The notes beneath the pieces are model-generated. The model was given only the letters and a program-made list of their open reading frames with translations. It was not told the DNA's origin and did not search any database. From assembly GCF_003586305.1 (NCBI RefSeq), contig NZ_KZ987400.1:592635-656634 (forward strand): a stretch of DNA of 64,000 nt. The letters are read 5' to 3'. Positions 7,635 through 17,001 of this stretch are shown here, in pieces. A program made the position numbers and the translations under genes. Every line of letters starts with the position of its first letter. Position 1 is the first letter of the stretch. Source of the stretch: Cognatilysobacter tabacisoli (GTDB taxonomy: Bacteria > Pseudomonadota > Gammaproteobacteria > Xanthomonadales > Xanthomonadaceae).

Positions 7635-8471
7635 ATGCGACACGTACTGATCGCGCTGGCCATTGCCGGCGCCGCCCCGTTCGCCCACGCCGGCGAATGC
7701 GAAGACAACTTCCGCAAGACCGGCAATCCGTTCACCGGCGCCGACTTCGCCAGCCGGGTGACCGTGCCGCAGCTGTCGGTCAGGCAGGCGCTCGGCCAGC
7801 TGCGCGGGATCATGATCGCCGAGAAGATGGACGTGATCACCGAGGACCCCGACGGCGGCTCCATGCTGGTTGAGCAGCGCTCCACCGCGATGACCCGCGC
7901 GGTACCGATCCTGATCAACGTCAGCGACGACGCCGGCGCGGCGGCGATCGAGATGACGGTCAAGACCGAAAAGGGCCAGTTCGCCCGCCAGGAGTCGATG
8001 CGCAGCGAGGTGTGCCGCCTGCTGGGCCAGGTGCAGGGCGGGAAGGCCGGCATCGCCGCGGCCGCGCAGGGCGCCAAGGCCCGCAACAGCGCCGACGTGA
8101 CCGCCAAGGACGTGTACGTGTTCTCGCGCGAGATCGCGCGCGAAGCCAAGGGCAACGCACTGGCGGTCACTGCCCGGCACAGGGGCCGCCAGTACGCGCT
8201 CAAGGGCGAGGTCGACTACGTGCAGGAGGACGGCAGCGACTACAACGTGTCGTTCCGCGTGCCCGACCAGCGCGACGTCGCGATCCGCGTGCCCGGCGAC
8301 GACGCGCCGAGGGTCGGCGTGGCCTGCCTGTTCCGCCCGAACCAGCTGGCCAACGTGCTGACGTTCCGCAAGGGCGACAAGGCCAACTTCACCGGCACGT
8401 TCCTGCGCTACGACGACGGCCAGCGCACGTTCTGGCTGGAGAACTGCCGGCAGACCGTGGCCCGGAAGTAA
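7635..8471 (+). CDS. Secreted protein with OB-like C-terminal domain
   Basis: A 278-residue protein with a signal peptide (LIALAIAGAAPFAHA). The middle part (about 50-110) is a conserved-looking alpha/beta region. The C-terminal part (LKGEVDYVQEDGSDYNVSFRV to ACLFRPNQLANVL) has the pattern of the tRNA_anti-like OB fold found in secreted proteins of unknown role. ATG at 7635 follows AAGGATGGAGTG. The neighbouring small lipoprotein is on the same strand, but the 183-bp gap argues against a tight operon. Confidence 0.7.
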   Translation: MRHVLIALAIAGAAPFAHAGECEDNFRKTGNPFTGADFASRVTVPQLSVRQALGQLRGIMIAEKMDVITEDPDGGSMLVEQRSTAMTRAVPILINVSDDAGAAAIEMTVKTEKGQFARQESMRSEVCRLLGQVQGGKAGIAAAAQGAKARNSADVTAKDVYVFSREIAREAKGNALAVTARHRGRQYALKGEVDYVQEDGSDYNVSFRVPDQRDVAIRVPGDDAPRVGVACLFRPNQLANVLTFRKGDKANFTGTFLRYDDGQRTFWLENCRQTVARK

Positions 8472-8835
8472 GCACGCCGCGCCACCGGGCCGGGTTGCCC
8501 GACGCCGGCGTGCAGCGGCGGGGCGGCCTCCTTCCAAGCGGCGATGCGCGCGGCTACCGCATCGGCGGGGCCGGCGCTTCGAGCAGGCGCTGCAATGCCA
8601 TCAGCTGCGGGTCGCCCGGCGCCAGGGCCAGGGCGCGCGTGGCCAGCCGGGCGCGCGGCGGGTCGTCGGGTCGATGCGATCGTCGCGTGCGCTCATGCAC
8701 CGTCGGCGCCTCTCCGAGGCCAGCGCAGCCCCGGTGCGCCGACGCCAGCGCCAGCCGGCGCGGCGCCATGCCGCGCCCTTCGCGCGCGCTCGGGCACGCT
8801 GCGCCGGCTGTGTCCCGACCCGCCGCAGGAGCGCC
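8472..8835. other. 364-bp region between the OB-like protein and the antiporter
   Basis: Holds the putative 48-codon minus-strand gene at 8554-8700. I see nothing else with coding character, and no terminator with a T run. Confidence 0.5.
8554..8700 (-). CDS. Putative small protein with TPR-like end
   Basis: A GTG-initiated frame of 48 codons with a strong ribosome site (GGAGAGG) eight bases upstream. The second half (ARLATRALALAPGDPQLMALQRLL) resembles the last helices of a tetratricopeptide repeat. It could be a real small gene or the remnant of a longer TPR protein. The same reading frame continues as antisense shadow of the antiporter, which is not believed. Confidence 0.35.
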   Translation of the reverse strand: MHERTRRSHRPDDPPRARLATRALALAPGDPQLMALQRLLEAPAPPMR

Positions 8836-10110
8836 ATGGATTCGTACCGCCTCGTGCTGCTGGTGGCCGGCGTCGCGCTGCTCGGCGCGGCGTGGCTGCC
8901 GCGCCTGCTGAAAGACCACGCGCTGAGTTTCCCGACGCTGTACGTCGGGCTCGGCGCGCTGCTGTACCTGCCGAACCTGCCGCTGCCGAGTCCGGACCCG
9001 ATGCAGCACGGCGTGATCGTCGAGCGGCTGACCGAGCTGACCGTGCTGGTCGCGCTGCTCGGCGCCGGCATCCGCATCGACACGCGCTTCAGCTGGCGCG
9101 GCTGGCACGTCACGTGGCGGCTGCTCGGCGTGGCGATGCCGCTGACGATCGTCGGCGCGGCGCTGCTCGGCCACCACGTGCTCGGCTACGGGCTGGCCGC
9201 GGCGGCGCTGCTCGGCGCGGTGCTGGCGCCGACCGACCCGGTGCTGGCGTCGGACGTGCAGGTCGGCGCGCCGCACGAGGGCGACGAGGACCCGGTGCGC
9301 TTCGGCCTGACTTCGGAGGCCGGGCTCAACGACGCGCTCGCGTTCCCGTTCGTGTGGCTGGCGATCGCGCTGGCCGCGGTCGCCGCCGGCGACGGGACGA
9401 TGGACTGGACGCGCTGGTGGACGCTCGACGTCGGCTGGCGGCTCGGCGGCGGGCTGCTGATCGGCTGGGGCCTGGGCAAGCTGCTGGTGCACCTGCTGTT
9501 CCGCGTGCTGCGCGAGGACTCGGTCAGCCGCAGCAGCGACGGCATGAGCGCGCTGGCGATCATCCTGATCGTCTACGGCGTGGCCGAGCTGTGCCACGTG
9601 TACGGCTTCCTCGCGGTGTTCGTCGCCGCGGTGGTGATCCGCCAGTCCGAGCGCGAGCACCAGTACCACGTCGCGCTGAACCTGTTCGCCGAGCAGTGCG
9701 AGCGGCTGCTGATGGCGCTGCTGCTGATCGGCTTCGGCGGCGCGCTGGCGATCGGCATCCTCGGCACGGTCACGTGGCGCGAGTGGGCGGTGGCGCTGGG
9801 CGTCGTGCTGGTGGTGCGCCCGTTGGGCGGCTGGCTGAGCCTGGTCGGCAGCGGCCTGCCGCGGCGCGAGCGCGCGGCGATCGCGATCTTCGGCGTGCGC
9901 GGCATCGGCTCGTTCTACTACCTGGCGTTCGCGTTCAACCACGGCGCGTTCGAACGCGAGGAGTCGCTGTGGGCGGTGGTGTCGCTGGTGGTGCTGCTGT
10001 CGGTGCTGTTGCACGGCCTGTCGGCCAAGCCGGCGATGCGCTGGCTCGACCGCTGGCGCAGCCGCCGGCGCGCCGCTGGGCGCGGCCGGGCCGCCGCGCC
10101 GCGGCGCTGA
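8836..10110 (+). CDS. CPA1-family sodium/proton antiporter
   Basis: A 424-residue membrane protein with about 12 hydrophobic segments. It exchanges monovalent cations for protons, with roles in pH and salt homeostasis. Family marks: GAGIRID, LGAVLAPTDPVLASDVQVG and TSEAGLNDALAFPFV, where TDP and the ND pair are the ion-site residues of the CPA1/NhaP type. The C-terminus is short and basic (RWRSRRRAAGRG), without a regulatory TrkA domain. The ATG at 8836 is preceded by AGGAG. Confidence 0.93.
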   Translation: MDSYRLVLLVAGVALLGAAWLPRLLKDHALSFPTLYVGLGALLYLPNLPLPSPDPMQHGVIVERLTELTVLVALLGAGIRIDTRFSWRGWHVTWRLLGVAMPLTIVGAALLGHHVLGYGLAAAALLGAVLAPTDPVLASDVQVGAPHEGDEDPVRFGLTSEAGLNDALAFPFVWLAIALAAVAAGDGTMDWTRWWTLDVGWRLGGGLLIGWGLGKLLVHLLFRVLREDSVSRSSDGMSALAIILIVYGVAELCHVYGFLAVFVAAVVIRQSEREHQYHVALNLFAEQCERLLMALLLIGFGGALAIGILGTVTWREWAVALGVVLVVRPLGGWLSLVGSGLPRRERAAIAIFGVRGIGSFYYLAFAFNHGAFEREESLWAVVSLVVLLSVLLHGLSAKPAMRWLDRWRSRRRAAGRGRAAAPRR

Positions 10111-10181
10111 CGGGAACGCTGCACGCGCTTTGCTATAACGCGCGCTCGAAACGTCCCTCCCCCGTGCTGCGAGCCCGTGCG

Positions 10182-12122
10182 ATGCCGATGCGCCAAGCCT
10201 TCGACCCCGTCGAAGACCGAGTTGCCAGCCTGCGCGCGCTGGCCCACCTGGTCGAGGATGCGCCCGGCTTCATCGCGCACGTGCGCGGCGCCACCCACGT
10301 CTACGAACTGGCCAACCGCGCCTACGCCGACCTGGTCGGCCGCGCCGGGCTGCTCGGCCAGCCGGCGCGCGAGGCGCTGCCGGACGCCGCCGGCGGCCGC
10401 TTCTTCGACCTGCTCGACGAGTGCTACCAGTCCGGCCGCGCGATCGCGGGGCGGCGCATGGAGGTGCAGTTCGCGCGCGGCGACGGCCGCCGCGACCGCT
10501 ACGTCGATTTCCTGTTCAGCCCGACCTTCGACCGGCCCGAGCAGCCCAGCGGCGTGTTCATCCAGGGCATCGACGTCACCGGCCAGGTCCACACCGAGCG
10601 CCGGCTGCAGGAAAGCGAGGCGCGCTTCCGCACGATCGCCGACGCGATGCCGCAGATGGTGTGGTCGACGCTGCCCGACGGCAGCCACGACTACTACAAC
10701 CACCAGTGGTACGCGTTCACCGGGGTGCCGGAGGGCTCGACCGACGGCGACGGCTGGAATGGCGTCTTCCACCCCGACGACCAGCCGCGCGCGTGGCAGG
10801 TGTGGCGCGCGAGCCTGGCGACCGGCGCGCCGTACGAGATCGAGTACCGGCTGCGCCACCGCTCGGGCGAGTACCGCTGGGTGCTCGGCCGCGCGCTGCC
10901 GGTGCGCAACGACGCCGGCGCGATCATCCGCTGGATGGGCACGTGCACCGACGTGCACGAGCAAAAGCTCGCCCAGCGCGCGCTGCTGCAGTCCGAGGCG
11001 CAGCTGCGCGATGCCGACGTGCGCAAGGACGAGTTCCTGGCGATGCTCGCGCACGAGCTGCGCAACCCGCTGGCGCCGCTCGACGCCGCCGCGCACCTGA
11101 TGCGCAGCGCGTCGCGCGACCCGGCGCTGGTCGAGGAATGCGCCGACATCATCGGGCGGCAGGTGCGGCACATGGTCAAGCTGGTCGACGACCTGCTCGA
11201 CGTGTCGCGCGTGACCCGCGGCGTGGTGCGGCTGACGATGGAGCCGGTCGACCTGGGGCAGGTGGTCGCCGCGGCGGTCGAGCAGAACCGCCCGCACGTC
11301 GACGGCAAGCACCAGCAGGTCGTCGTCGACGGCGCCGACGCACCGGCCTGGGTGCTCGGCGACGAGACGCGGCTGCTGCAGGTGGTGTCGAACCTGCTGT
11401 CGAACGCGTCGAAGTTCACCGGCGACGGCGGCCGCATCGGCGTACGCGTGGCGCGCGCCGGCGAGCGCATCGAACTCGACGTCACCGACACCGGCATCGG
11501 CATCGACGCGCCGCTGCTGCCGCACGTGTTCGACCTGTTCGTGCAGGGCGACGCCTCGGCGGCGCGGTCGCGCGGCGGGCTCGGCATCGGCCTGGCGCTG
11601 GCCAAGGGCATCGTCGAGCTGCACGGCGGGCGGATCGCCGCGCGCAGCGACGGCGCGATGCGCGGCGCGACGTTCACCATCTCATTGCCCGCGCACGCTC
11701 CCGGCGCGGGCGCGACGGCGGCGCCCGCGGCGGACCGCGCGCCGGCGCGGGCGCTCAGCGTGCTGCTGGTCGACGACAACGTCGACGCGGCGCGGACGAT
11801 GGCGGCGGTGCTGCGGCTGACCGGGCACCGGGTCAGCACCGCGCATGCCGCCGGCGACGCGCTGGCGCTGTGCCAGGCCAACGCGTACGACGTGTGCGTG
11901 CTCGACATCGGGTTGCCCGACCTGACCGGCCACGAGCTGGCGCAGCGCATCGCCGCCGGCCACGCGCACGCATCGCCGCGGCCGCGGCTGGTCGCGCTGA
12001 CCGGCTACGGCCAGCCGCACGACGTGGCGATGAGCCAGGCCGCCGGGTTCGACCGCCATCTGGTCAAGCCGGTCGCGCCCGACGCGCTGCTGCGCGTGCT
12101 CGACGACGTTACGAGCGACTGA
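10182..12122 (+). CDS. PAS-PAS hybrid histidine kinase with receiver domain
   Basis: A 646-residue sensor kinase with no transmembrane helix, so cytoplasmic. Two PAS domains (about 15-130; about 140-265, with the PAS_3 pattern FHPDDQPRAWQVW and YRWVLGR) precede a HisKA domain (phospho-acceptor His about 291 in LAHELRNP), a HATPase domain (NLLSNASKFT, DTGIGI, GGLGIGLAL) and a C-terminal receiver (acceptor Asp about 575 in VLDIGLPD, Lys in LVKPV). No output domain or DNA-binding partner is adjacent, so it may pass phosphate to a regulator elsewhere. GTG at 10164 is an alternative start. Confidence 0.93.
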   Translation: MPMRQAFDPVEDRVASLRALAHLVEDAPGFIAHVRGATHVYELANRAYADLVGRAGLLGQPAREALPDAAGGRFFDLLDECYQSGRAIAGRRMEVQFARGDGRRDRYVDFLFSPTFDRPEQPSGVFIQGIDVTGQVHTERRLQESEARFRTIADAMPQMVWSTLPDGSHDYYNHQWYAFTGVPEGSTDGDGWNGVFHPDDQPRAWQVWRASLATGAPYEIEYRLRHRSGEYRWVLGRALPVRNDAGAIIRWMGTCTDVHEQKLAQRALLQSEAQLRDADVRKDEFLAMLAHELRNPLAPLDAAAHLMRSASRDPALVEECADIIGRQVRHMVKLVDDLLDVSRVTRGVVRLTMEPVDLGQVVAAAVEQNRPHVDGKHQQVVVDGADAPAWVLGDETRLLQVVSNLLSNASKFTGDGGRIGVRVARAGERIELDVTDTGIGIDAPLLPHVFDLFVQGDASAARSRGGLGIGLALAKGIVELHGGRIAARSDGAMRGATFTISLPAHAPGAGATAAPAADRAPARALSVLLVDDNVDAARTMAAVLRLTGHRVSTAHAAGDALALCQANAYDVCVLDIGLPDLTGHELAQRIAAGHAHASPRPRLVALTGYGQPHDVAMSQAAGFDRHLVKPVAPDALLRVLDDVTSD

Positions 12123-12175
12123 CCGGCACTCCCTCGCGCGCCGCGCCCTCGACGCAATCGCCGACCGCCGGCGCC

Positions 12176-12949
12176 TCAGCTGAGGTAGCCGCCGTCGACG
12201 ACGACGCTGGCGCCGGTCACGTACGACGCCGCCGGCGTGCACAGGAACGCGATCATCCGCGCGATCTCGTCCGGCTGCGCGGCGCGGCCGAGCGGGATCT
12301 GCCGGCGCATGGTCTTCATCAGCGCCTCGTCGTTGAGCAGCGGCGCGGCGAAGTGGGTGTCGGTCAGCCCCGGCAGCACCGCGTTGACGCGGATGCCGGC
12401 CGGGCCGAGCTCGCGCGCGAACGCCTCGGTCATCGAGATGATCGCCGCCTTGCTCAGCGAGTACGCGCCCTGGCCGGGCGCGGCGCGGCGGCCGTTGACC
12501 GAGGCGACGTTGACGATCGCGCCGCCGCCGCGCGCCTGCATGCGCCGCGCCGCCTGCGCGGTGGCGACGAAGTAGCCGCGGATGTTGACGTCGATGGTCT
12601 TCTGGAACGCGTCGAGCGGCTGGTCGAGCAGCGGGCCGTAGTACGGGTTGGTCGCGGCGTTGTTGACCAGCACGTCCGGCACCAGCCCGCGGTCGTCGAG
12701 CGTGGCGAACAGCTGCTCGATCGCGGCGACGTCGCCGATGTGCGCGGCAACCGCGGTCGCCTGCCCGCCGGCGGCGCGGATCGACGCGGCGACCGCTTCG
12801 CACGCGTCGAGCTTGCGGCTGGAGATCACCACGTGCGCGCCGTGCCCGGCGAGCAGGCGCGCGGCCGATTCGCCGATGCCGCGCGAGGCGCCGGTGACGA
12901 GGGCGACGCGGCCGGCGAGGGCGTCGGCGGCGGGGGTGGTCGGCGTCAT
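12176..12949 (-). CDS. Short-chain dehydrogenase/reductase
   Basis: A 257-residue classical SDR. It has the NAD(P)-binding TGASRGIG (about 20-27), the NNAAT motif, the catalytic Ser (VNVASVNG), the YSLSK Tyr-Lys pair, and the C-terminal [21 protein letters not shown] strand. SSRKL after beta-2 suggests NADP preference. Substrate cannot be told; the family includes 3-oxoacyl-ACP reductases and alcohol dehydrogenases. ATG at 12949 follows AGGAGCGCCGC. It is divergent from the flavoprotein at 13071. Confidence 0.92.
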   Translation of the reverse strand: MTPTTPAADALAGRVALVTGASRGIGESAARLLAGHGAHVVISSRKLDACEAVAASIRAAGGQATAVAAHIGDVAAIEQLFATLDDRGLVPDVLVNNAATNPYYGPLLDQPLDAFQKTIDVNIRGYFVATAQAARRMQARGGGAIVNVASVNGRRAAPGQGAYSLSKAAIISMTEAFARELGPAGIRVNAVLPGLTDTHFAAPLLNDEALMKTMRRQIPLGRAAQPDEIARMIAFLCTPAASYVTGASVVVDGGYLS

Positions 12950-13070
12950 GCGGCGCTCCTGCGGGGACTGCCGGCAGGGTAATCGACGCGGGCGTGCGTT
13001 CACGCCGCCTCGGTGGCGGCCGGTGCACCGTCGGGGTCCGCCGCGGCGCCGCCGCGCGCCGAGCTCCGCG

Positions 13071-14090
13071 ATGCCGACCCCCACGCCCGTGCCGACCGAC
13101 ACCGAACGCCGCGAACCGGCGCCCGCCGACCGCGCGCCCACCGACCGCGCGCCGCCCGACACCGTGCCCGCCGACGCGGTGCTGCCCGATCCCGCGCCGC
13201 GCGACGACGAGCGCTTCGACGTGATCGTGATCGGCGGCGGCCCGGCCGGCCTGACCGCGGCGACCTACCTGGCGCGCTTCCACCGGCGCTGCGTCGTGCT
13301 CGACGCCGGCGACAGCCGCGCGCGCTGGATCCCGGAGAGCCACAACTGCCCCGGCTTCCCGTCCGGGGTCGCCGGCACCGCGCTGCTGGACCGGATGCGC
13401 GCGCAGGCGGCGCAGTTCGGCGCGCGGCTCGCCAACGCCACGGTGACGTCGATCGAGCCCGACGGCGACGGTTTCCTCGTCGGCAGCGACGACGCGCAGT
13501 GGCGCGCCGGCAAGGTCATGCTCGCGTGCGGCACCGCCGACGTGCTGCCCGACGTGCCGTGGATCGAGGACGCCGTGCAGTGCGGCGCGGTGCGGATCTG
13601 CGCGGTGTGCGACGCGTTCGAGGCCACCGACGGCCGGCTGGGAGTGTACGGCCCGGCCGACAGCGTGATCGGCCACGCGCGCTTCCTGCGCAGCTACTCG
13701 CGCGACGTCAGCGTGCTGCCGATCGGTGCGCTGGCGGCGGCCGACCGCGACGCCGCGACCGAGGCCGGCATCGCCTGCCTCGCGCCCGACGGCACGCTCG
13801 CGTTCGACGGCCGCCGCTGCCGCTACGAGGTCGGCGGCGAGGCGTTCGAGTTCGACACGGTCTACCCGTACCTCGGCTTCCGCACCTGCAAGGACCTGAT
13901 CCGCGCCGCGGGGGTGCGCTGCGACGACGCCGGCGAGATCGTCGTCGACCGCCACCAGATGACCTCGGTGCCCGGCCTGTACGCGATCGGCGACATGGTC
14001 AGCGGCCTCAACCAGATCGCCGCCGCGGTGGGCCACGCGGCCGTCGCCGCGACCCACGCCCACAACACGCTGCCCCCTGCGCCGCGCTGA
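13071..14090 (+). CDS. Thioredoxin-reductase-like FAD/NAD(P) oxidoreductase
   Basis: A 339-residue flavoprotein. After a Pro/Asp-rich leader of about 45 residues come the FAD dinucleotide fold ([20 protein letters not shown]), a redox pair CAVC (in [10 protein letters not shown]) at the place of the thioredoxin-reductase CATC, and the FAD-ribityl motif near the C-terminus ([26 protein letters not shown]). The NADPH-binding glycine motif is degenerate ([17 protein letters not shown]), so the electron donor is uncertain. Some of the leader may not be translated. No thioredoxin gene is adjacent. Confidence 0.88.
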   Translation: MPTPTPVPTDTERREPAPADRAPTDRAPPDTVPADAVLPDPAPRDDERFDVIVIGGGPAGLTAATYLARFHRRCVVLDAGDSRARWIPESHNCPGFPSGVAGTALLDRMRAQAAQFGARLANATVTSIEPDGDGFLVGSDDAQWRAGKVMLACGTADVLPDVPWIEDAVQCGAVRICAVCDAFEATDGRLGVYGPADSVIGHARFLRSYSRDVSVLPIGALAAADRDAATEAGIACLAPDGTLAFDGRRCRYEVGGEAFEFDTVYPYLGFRTCKDLIRAAGVRCDDAGEIVVDRHQMTSVPGLYAIGDMVSGLNQIAAAVGHAAVAATHAHNTLPPAPR

Positions 14091-14210
14091 CCCCGGGGGC
14101 GGCGCCACGCCGGGCGTCCATCCAAGCCGCCAACGTCGCGCCCGGCCCCGGCGCCATGCGCCGCGCGTACACTCGGCCCAACGCGGTGGGGCATCGGGGA
14201 GTCCGTGCGC

Positions 14211-16925
14211 ATGAGTTCACCGGGCGGAGCGGGGCCGACGAGGGACGAGGCGGAGCGGCTCGACTGGCTGCGCCGGTCCGATGTCCTCGACAGCGACGAA
14301 GAGCGCGAATTCGACGACATCGTCGCGCTGGCCGCGCGCCTGTGCGAGGTGCCGATCTCGACGATCACCCTGGTCGACGAAGGCCGCCAGTGGTTCAAGG
14401 CCTCGGTCGGCCTTGACGTGCGCGAGACGCCGCGCGCGATCGCGTTCTGCGCGCACGCGATCCAGGGCAGCGCGCCGCTGATGGTCCCGGACGCGCTGCT
14501 CGACGCGCGGTTCGTGGACAACCCGCTGGTCACCGGCGATCCGCACCTGCGCTTCTACGCCGGTTTCCCGCTGTCGCCCGGCGGCGGCGCGACGGTCGGC
14601 ACGCTGACGGTGATGGACCGCGTGCCGCGGCGGCTCGACGCCGAGCAGGTGTCGACGATGACCGCGCTGGCGTACCAGGCCGCCGCGCTGCTGGAGCTGC
14701 GCCTGCGCCTGCGCCGGATCCGCGATGGCGAGGCGACCCTGATCCTGGCGCAGCTGCAGCTCGAGGCGCAGGTCGAGGACCGCTCGCGCCAGCTTGAGCG
14801 CACGAATGCGCGGCTGGTCGAAGCCGAGCGCCTGTACCGCTCGCTGTGGGAAACGACCACCGACGCGGTGCTGATCCTCGACGAGGGCAGCCACATCCGC
14901 TACGCCAATCCCGGCGCCGAGGCGATGTTCGGCCACGCCGTCGGCGACCTGGTCGGCCAGCCGCTGGCGCTGATCCAGCCCGAGCGCCTGCGCGCCGCCC
15001 ACGTCGCCGCGATGCAGGCGTACCTGCGGACCGGCGAGCGGCGGGTCAGCTGGCGCGGGGTCGAGACCGTCGGCCTGCACGCCACCGGTGCGGAGGTGCC
15101 GCTGGAGATCTCGTTCTCGCAGATCGAGATCCACGGCCGGCTGCAGTTCGTCGGCTTCATCCGCGACATCAGCGAGCGCAAGCGCGCGCTGGCCGCGCTG
15201 CTTGACGAACGCGAGCGCGCGCAGAGCACGCTGCGCTCGATCGGCGACGGCGTGATCACGACCGACGTCGATGGACGGATCGTGTCGTTGAACCCGATGG
15301 CCGAGCGCCTGATCGGATGGACGCAGGCCGAAGCCGCGTCGCGCCCGGCGCACGTGGTGCTGGAGCTGCTCGACGAGCAGGGCGCGCGCCGGCTGCCGCC
15401 GCTGGAGCAGTGGGCGGCCGAGCGCGGCGACGGTCCGCTGCCGTTCCCGCCCGGAACGCTGCTGCAGCCGCGTCACGGCCCGCCGGTGTCGGTCGAGGGC
15501 TCGCTCGCGCGCCTGACCGGGGCCGATGCGCGCCCGATCGGCTGGGTCGTCGCGCTGCGCGACGTCTCGCAGGCGCGCCGGCTCGCCGCGCAGGTGGAGT
15601 TCCAGGCCACGCACGACGAGCTGACCGGGCTGGTCAACCGCAGCGAATTCGACCGTCGCCTGCGCGCGGTGCTCGACGACGGCCGCGCGCGCGCGGCCGG
15701 CAGCTCGCTGCTGTACCTGGACCTGGACCAGTTCAAGATCGTCAACGACACCTGCGGCCACATCGCCGGCGACGAGCTGCTCAAGCAGCTGGCCGGCCTG
15801 CTCGCGCTGCAGCTCGACAGCGGCGACACGCTCGCGCGGCTCGGCGGCGACGAGTTCGGCGTGCTGATGCGCGAGCGCAGCGCGGACGACGCCCTGCGCG
15901 TCGCCCGCTCGCTGCTCGAGGCGGTGGGCCTGTTCGTGTTCACGTGGCAGGACCAGCGCTTCGCGACGGGCATCAGCATCGGCCACGTGCATTTCAGCGG
16001 CGACGGCTTGACCGCGACCGACATTCTCAGCCGCGCCGACGAGGCCTGCTACGTCGCCAAGGACCTCGGCCGCAACCGCATCCACAGCTACCAGCCCGGC
16101 GACGAGCTGCAGGCGCGCCGGCACGGCGAGATGCGCTGGGTCGGCCTGATCCGCGAGGCGCTGGAGCAGGACCGCTTCGTGCTGCACGGGCAGCCGATTG
16201 TCCGCGTCGCCGCCGCGGCGGAGCCGCCGCAGCACGTCGAGGTGCTGCTGCGGATGCGCGCGCACGACGGCAGCCTGATTCCGCCGATGGACTTCCTGCC
16301 GGCCGCCGAACGCTACGACCTGATGCCGCGGATCGACCGCTGGGTCGTGCGCGCGGCGATCGCCGCAGCGGCTGAGGCGGTCGCCGACGATGCGGCGCGG
16401 CCGGCGCCGCTGGTGGCGATCAACCTCAGCGGCGCGACGCTGTGCGACGCCGGCTTCGCCCCGTTCGTGCGCGCCGAGCTGGCGCGGGCCGGCGTGCCGG
16501 CCTCGCGCGTGTGCTTCGAGATCACCGAGACCGCGGCGATCGCCAACCTGACCAGCGCGGTGCGGCTGATCAACGAGCTCAAGGCGCTCGGCTGCCGGTT
16601 CTCGCTCGACGACTTCGGCAGCGGCCTGTCGTCGTTCGCGTACCTCAAGCACCTGCCGGTCGACCTGCTGAAGATCGACGGCGTGTTCGTGCGCACGATG
16701 GCGAGCGATCCGGTCGACCGCGCGATGGTGGCGTCGATCAACGAGATCGGCCACGTGATGGGGCTGGAGACCATCGCCGAGTTCGTCGAGAACGACGCGA
16801 TCCTGGCCGAGCTGCGCGCGATCGGCGTGGACTATGCGCAGGGCTACGCGCTCGGCGCGCCGCAGCCGCTGGCCGAGGTGCTGGCCGGCGCACCGGCGCG
16901 TATCGCGGTGCCCGCGGCGCGCTGA
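14211..16925 (+). CDS. GAF-PAS-PAS-GGDEF-EAL cyclic di-GMP protein
   Basis: A 904-residue cytoplasmic protein. Order: GAF (about 10-165, with FCAHAIQG), coiled coil (180-210), two PAS domains (about 212-325 and 335-455), GGDEF (about 460-625; LGGDEF near 543), EAL (about 640-895). The EAL motif reads EVL near 676; the other phosphodiesterase residues are present (NLSG, EITET, DDFGSG, KIDG, ETIAEFVE, QGY). GGDEF is intact but the I-site is DSGD instead of RxxD, so product inhibition is probably lost. It may make or degrade c-di-GMP depending on signal. ATG at 14211 is best placed behind GGGGAG; GTG at 14205 is too close. Confidence 0.93.
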   Translation: MSSPGGAGPTRDEAERLDWLRRSDVLDSDEEREFDDIVALAARLCEVPISTITLVDEGRQWFKASVGLDVRETPRAIAFCAHAIQGSAPLMVPDALLDARFVDNPLVTGDPHLRFYAGFPLSPGGGATVGTLTVMDRVPRRLDAEQVSTMTALAYQAAALLELRLRLRRIRDGEATLILAQLQLEAQVEDRSRQLERTNARLVEAERLYRSLWETTTDAVLILDEGSHIRYANPGAEAMFGHAVGDLVGQPLALIQPERLRAAHVAAMQAYLRTGERRVSWRGVETVGLHATGAEVPLEISFSQIEIHGRLQFVGFIRDISERKRALAALLDERERAQSTLRSIGDGVITTDVDGRIVSLNPMAERLIGWTQAEAASRPAHVVLELLDEQGARRLPPLEQWAAERGDGPLPFPPGTLLQPRHGPPVSVEGSLARLTGADARPIGWVVALRDVSQARRLAAQVEFQATHDELTGLVNRSEFDRRLRAVLDDGRARAAGSSLLYLDLDQFKIVNDTCGHIAGDELLKQLAGLLALQLDSGDTLARLGGDEFGVLMRERSADDALRVARSLLEAVGLFVFTWQDQRFATGISIGHVHFSGDGLTATDILSRADEACYVAKDLGRNRIHSYQPGDELQARRHGEMRWVGLIREALEQDRFVLHGQPIVRVAAAAEPPQHVEVLLRMRAHDGSLIPPMDFLPAAERYDLMPRIDRWVVRAAIAAAAEAVADDAARPAPLVAINLSGATLCDAGFAPFVRAELARAGVPASRVCFEITETAAIANLTSAVRLINELKALGCRFSLDDFGSGLSSFAYLKHLPVDLLKIDGVFVRTMASDPVDRAMVASINEIGHVMGLETIAEFVENDAILAELRAIGVDYAQGYALGAPQPLAEVLAGAPARIAVPAAR

Positions 16926-17001
16926 CCGGGAGGGTGCGCGCGCCGTGTCCGCGCGCGCCGCTAACATGCCGGCGCGTTGCCCTGCGCCCGAGGAGCCTGC
17001 G

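Noticed and set aside
8554-10014. Extension of the small minus-strand frame through the antiporter
   Set aside because: Most of it is antisense to the well supported CPA1 gene and extremely Arg/Gln/His-rich. Only the 48 codons with their own ribosome site were kept as a possibility.
11682-14108. Long minus-strand frame of about 800 codons
   Set aside because: It runs antisense to the hybrid kinase end and the flavoprotein and in another frame through the SDR gene. Composition is typical of shadow translation.
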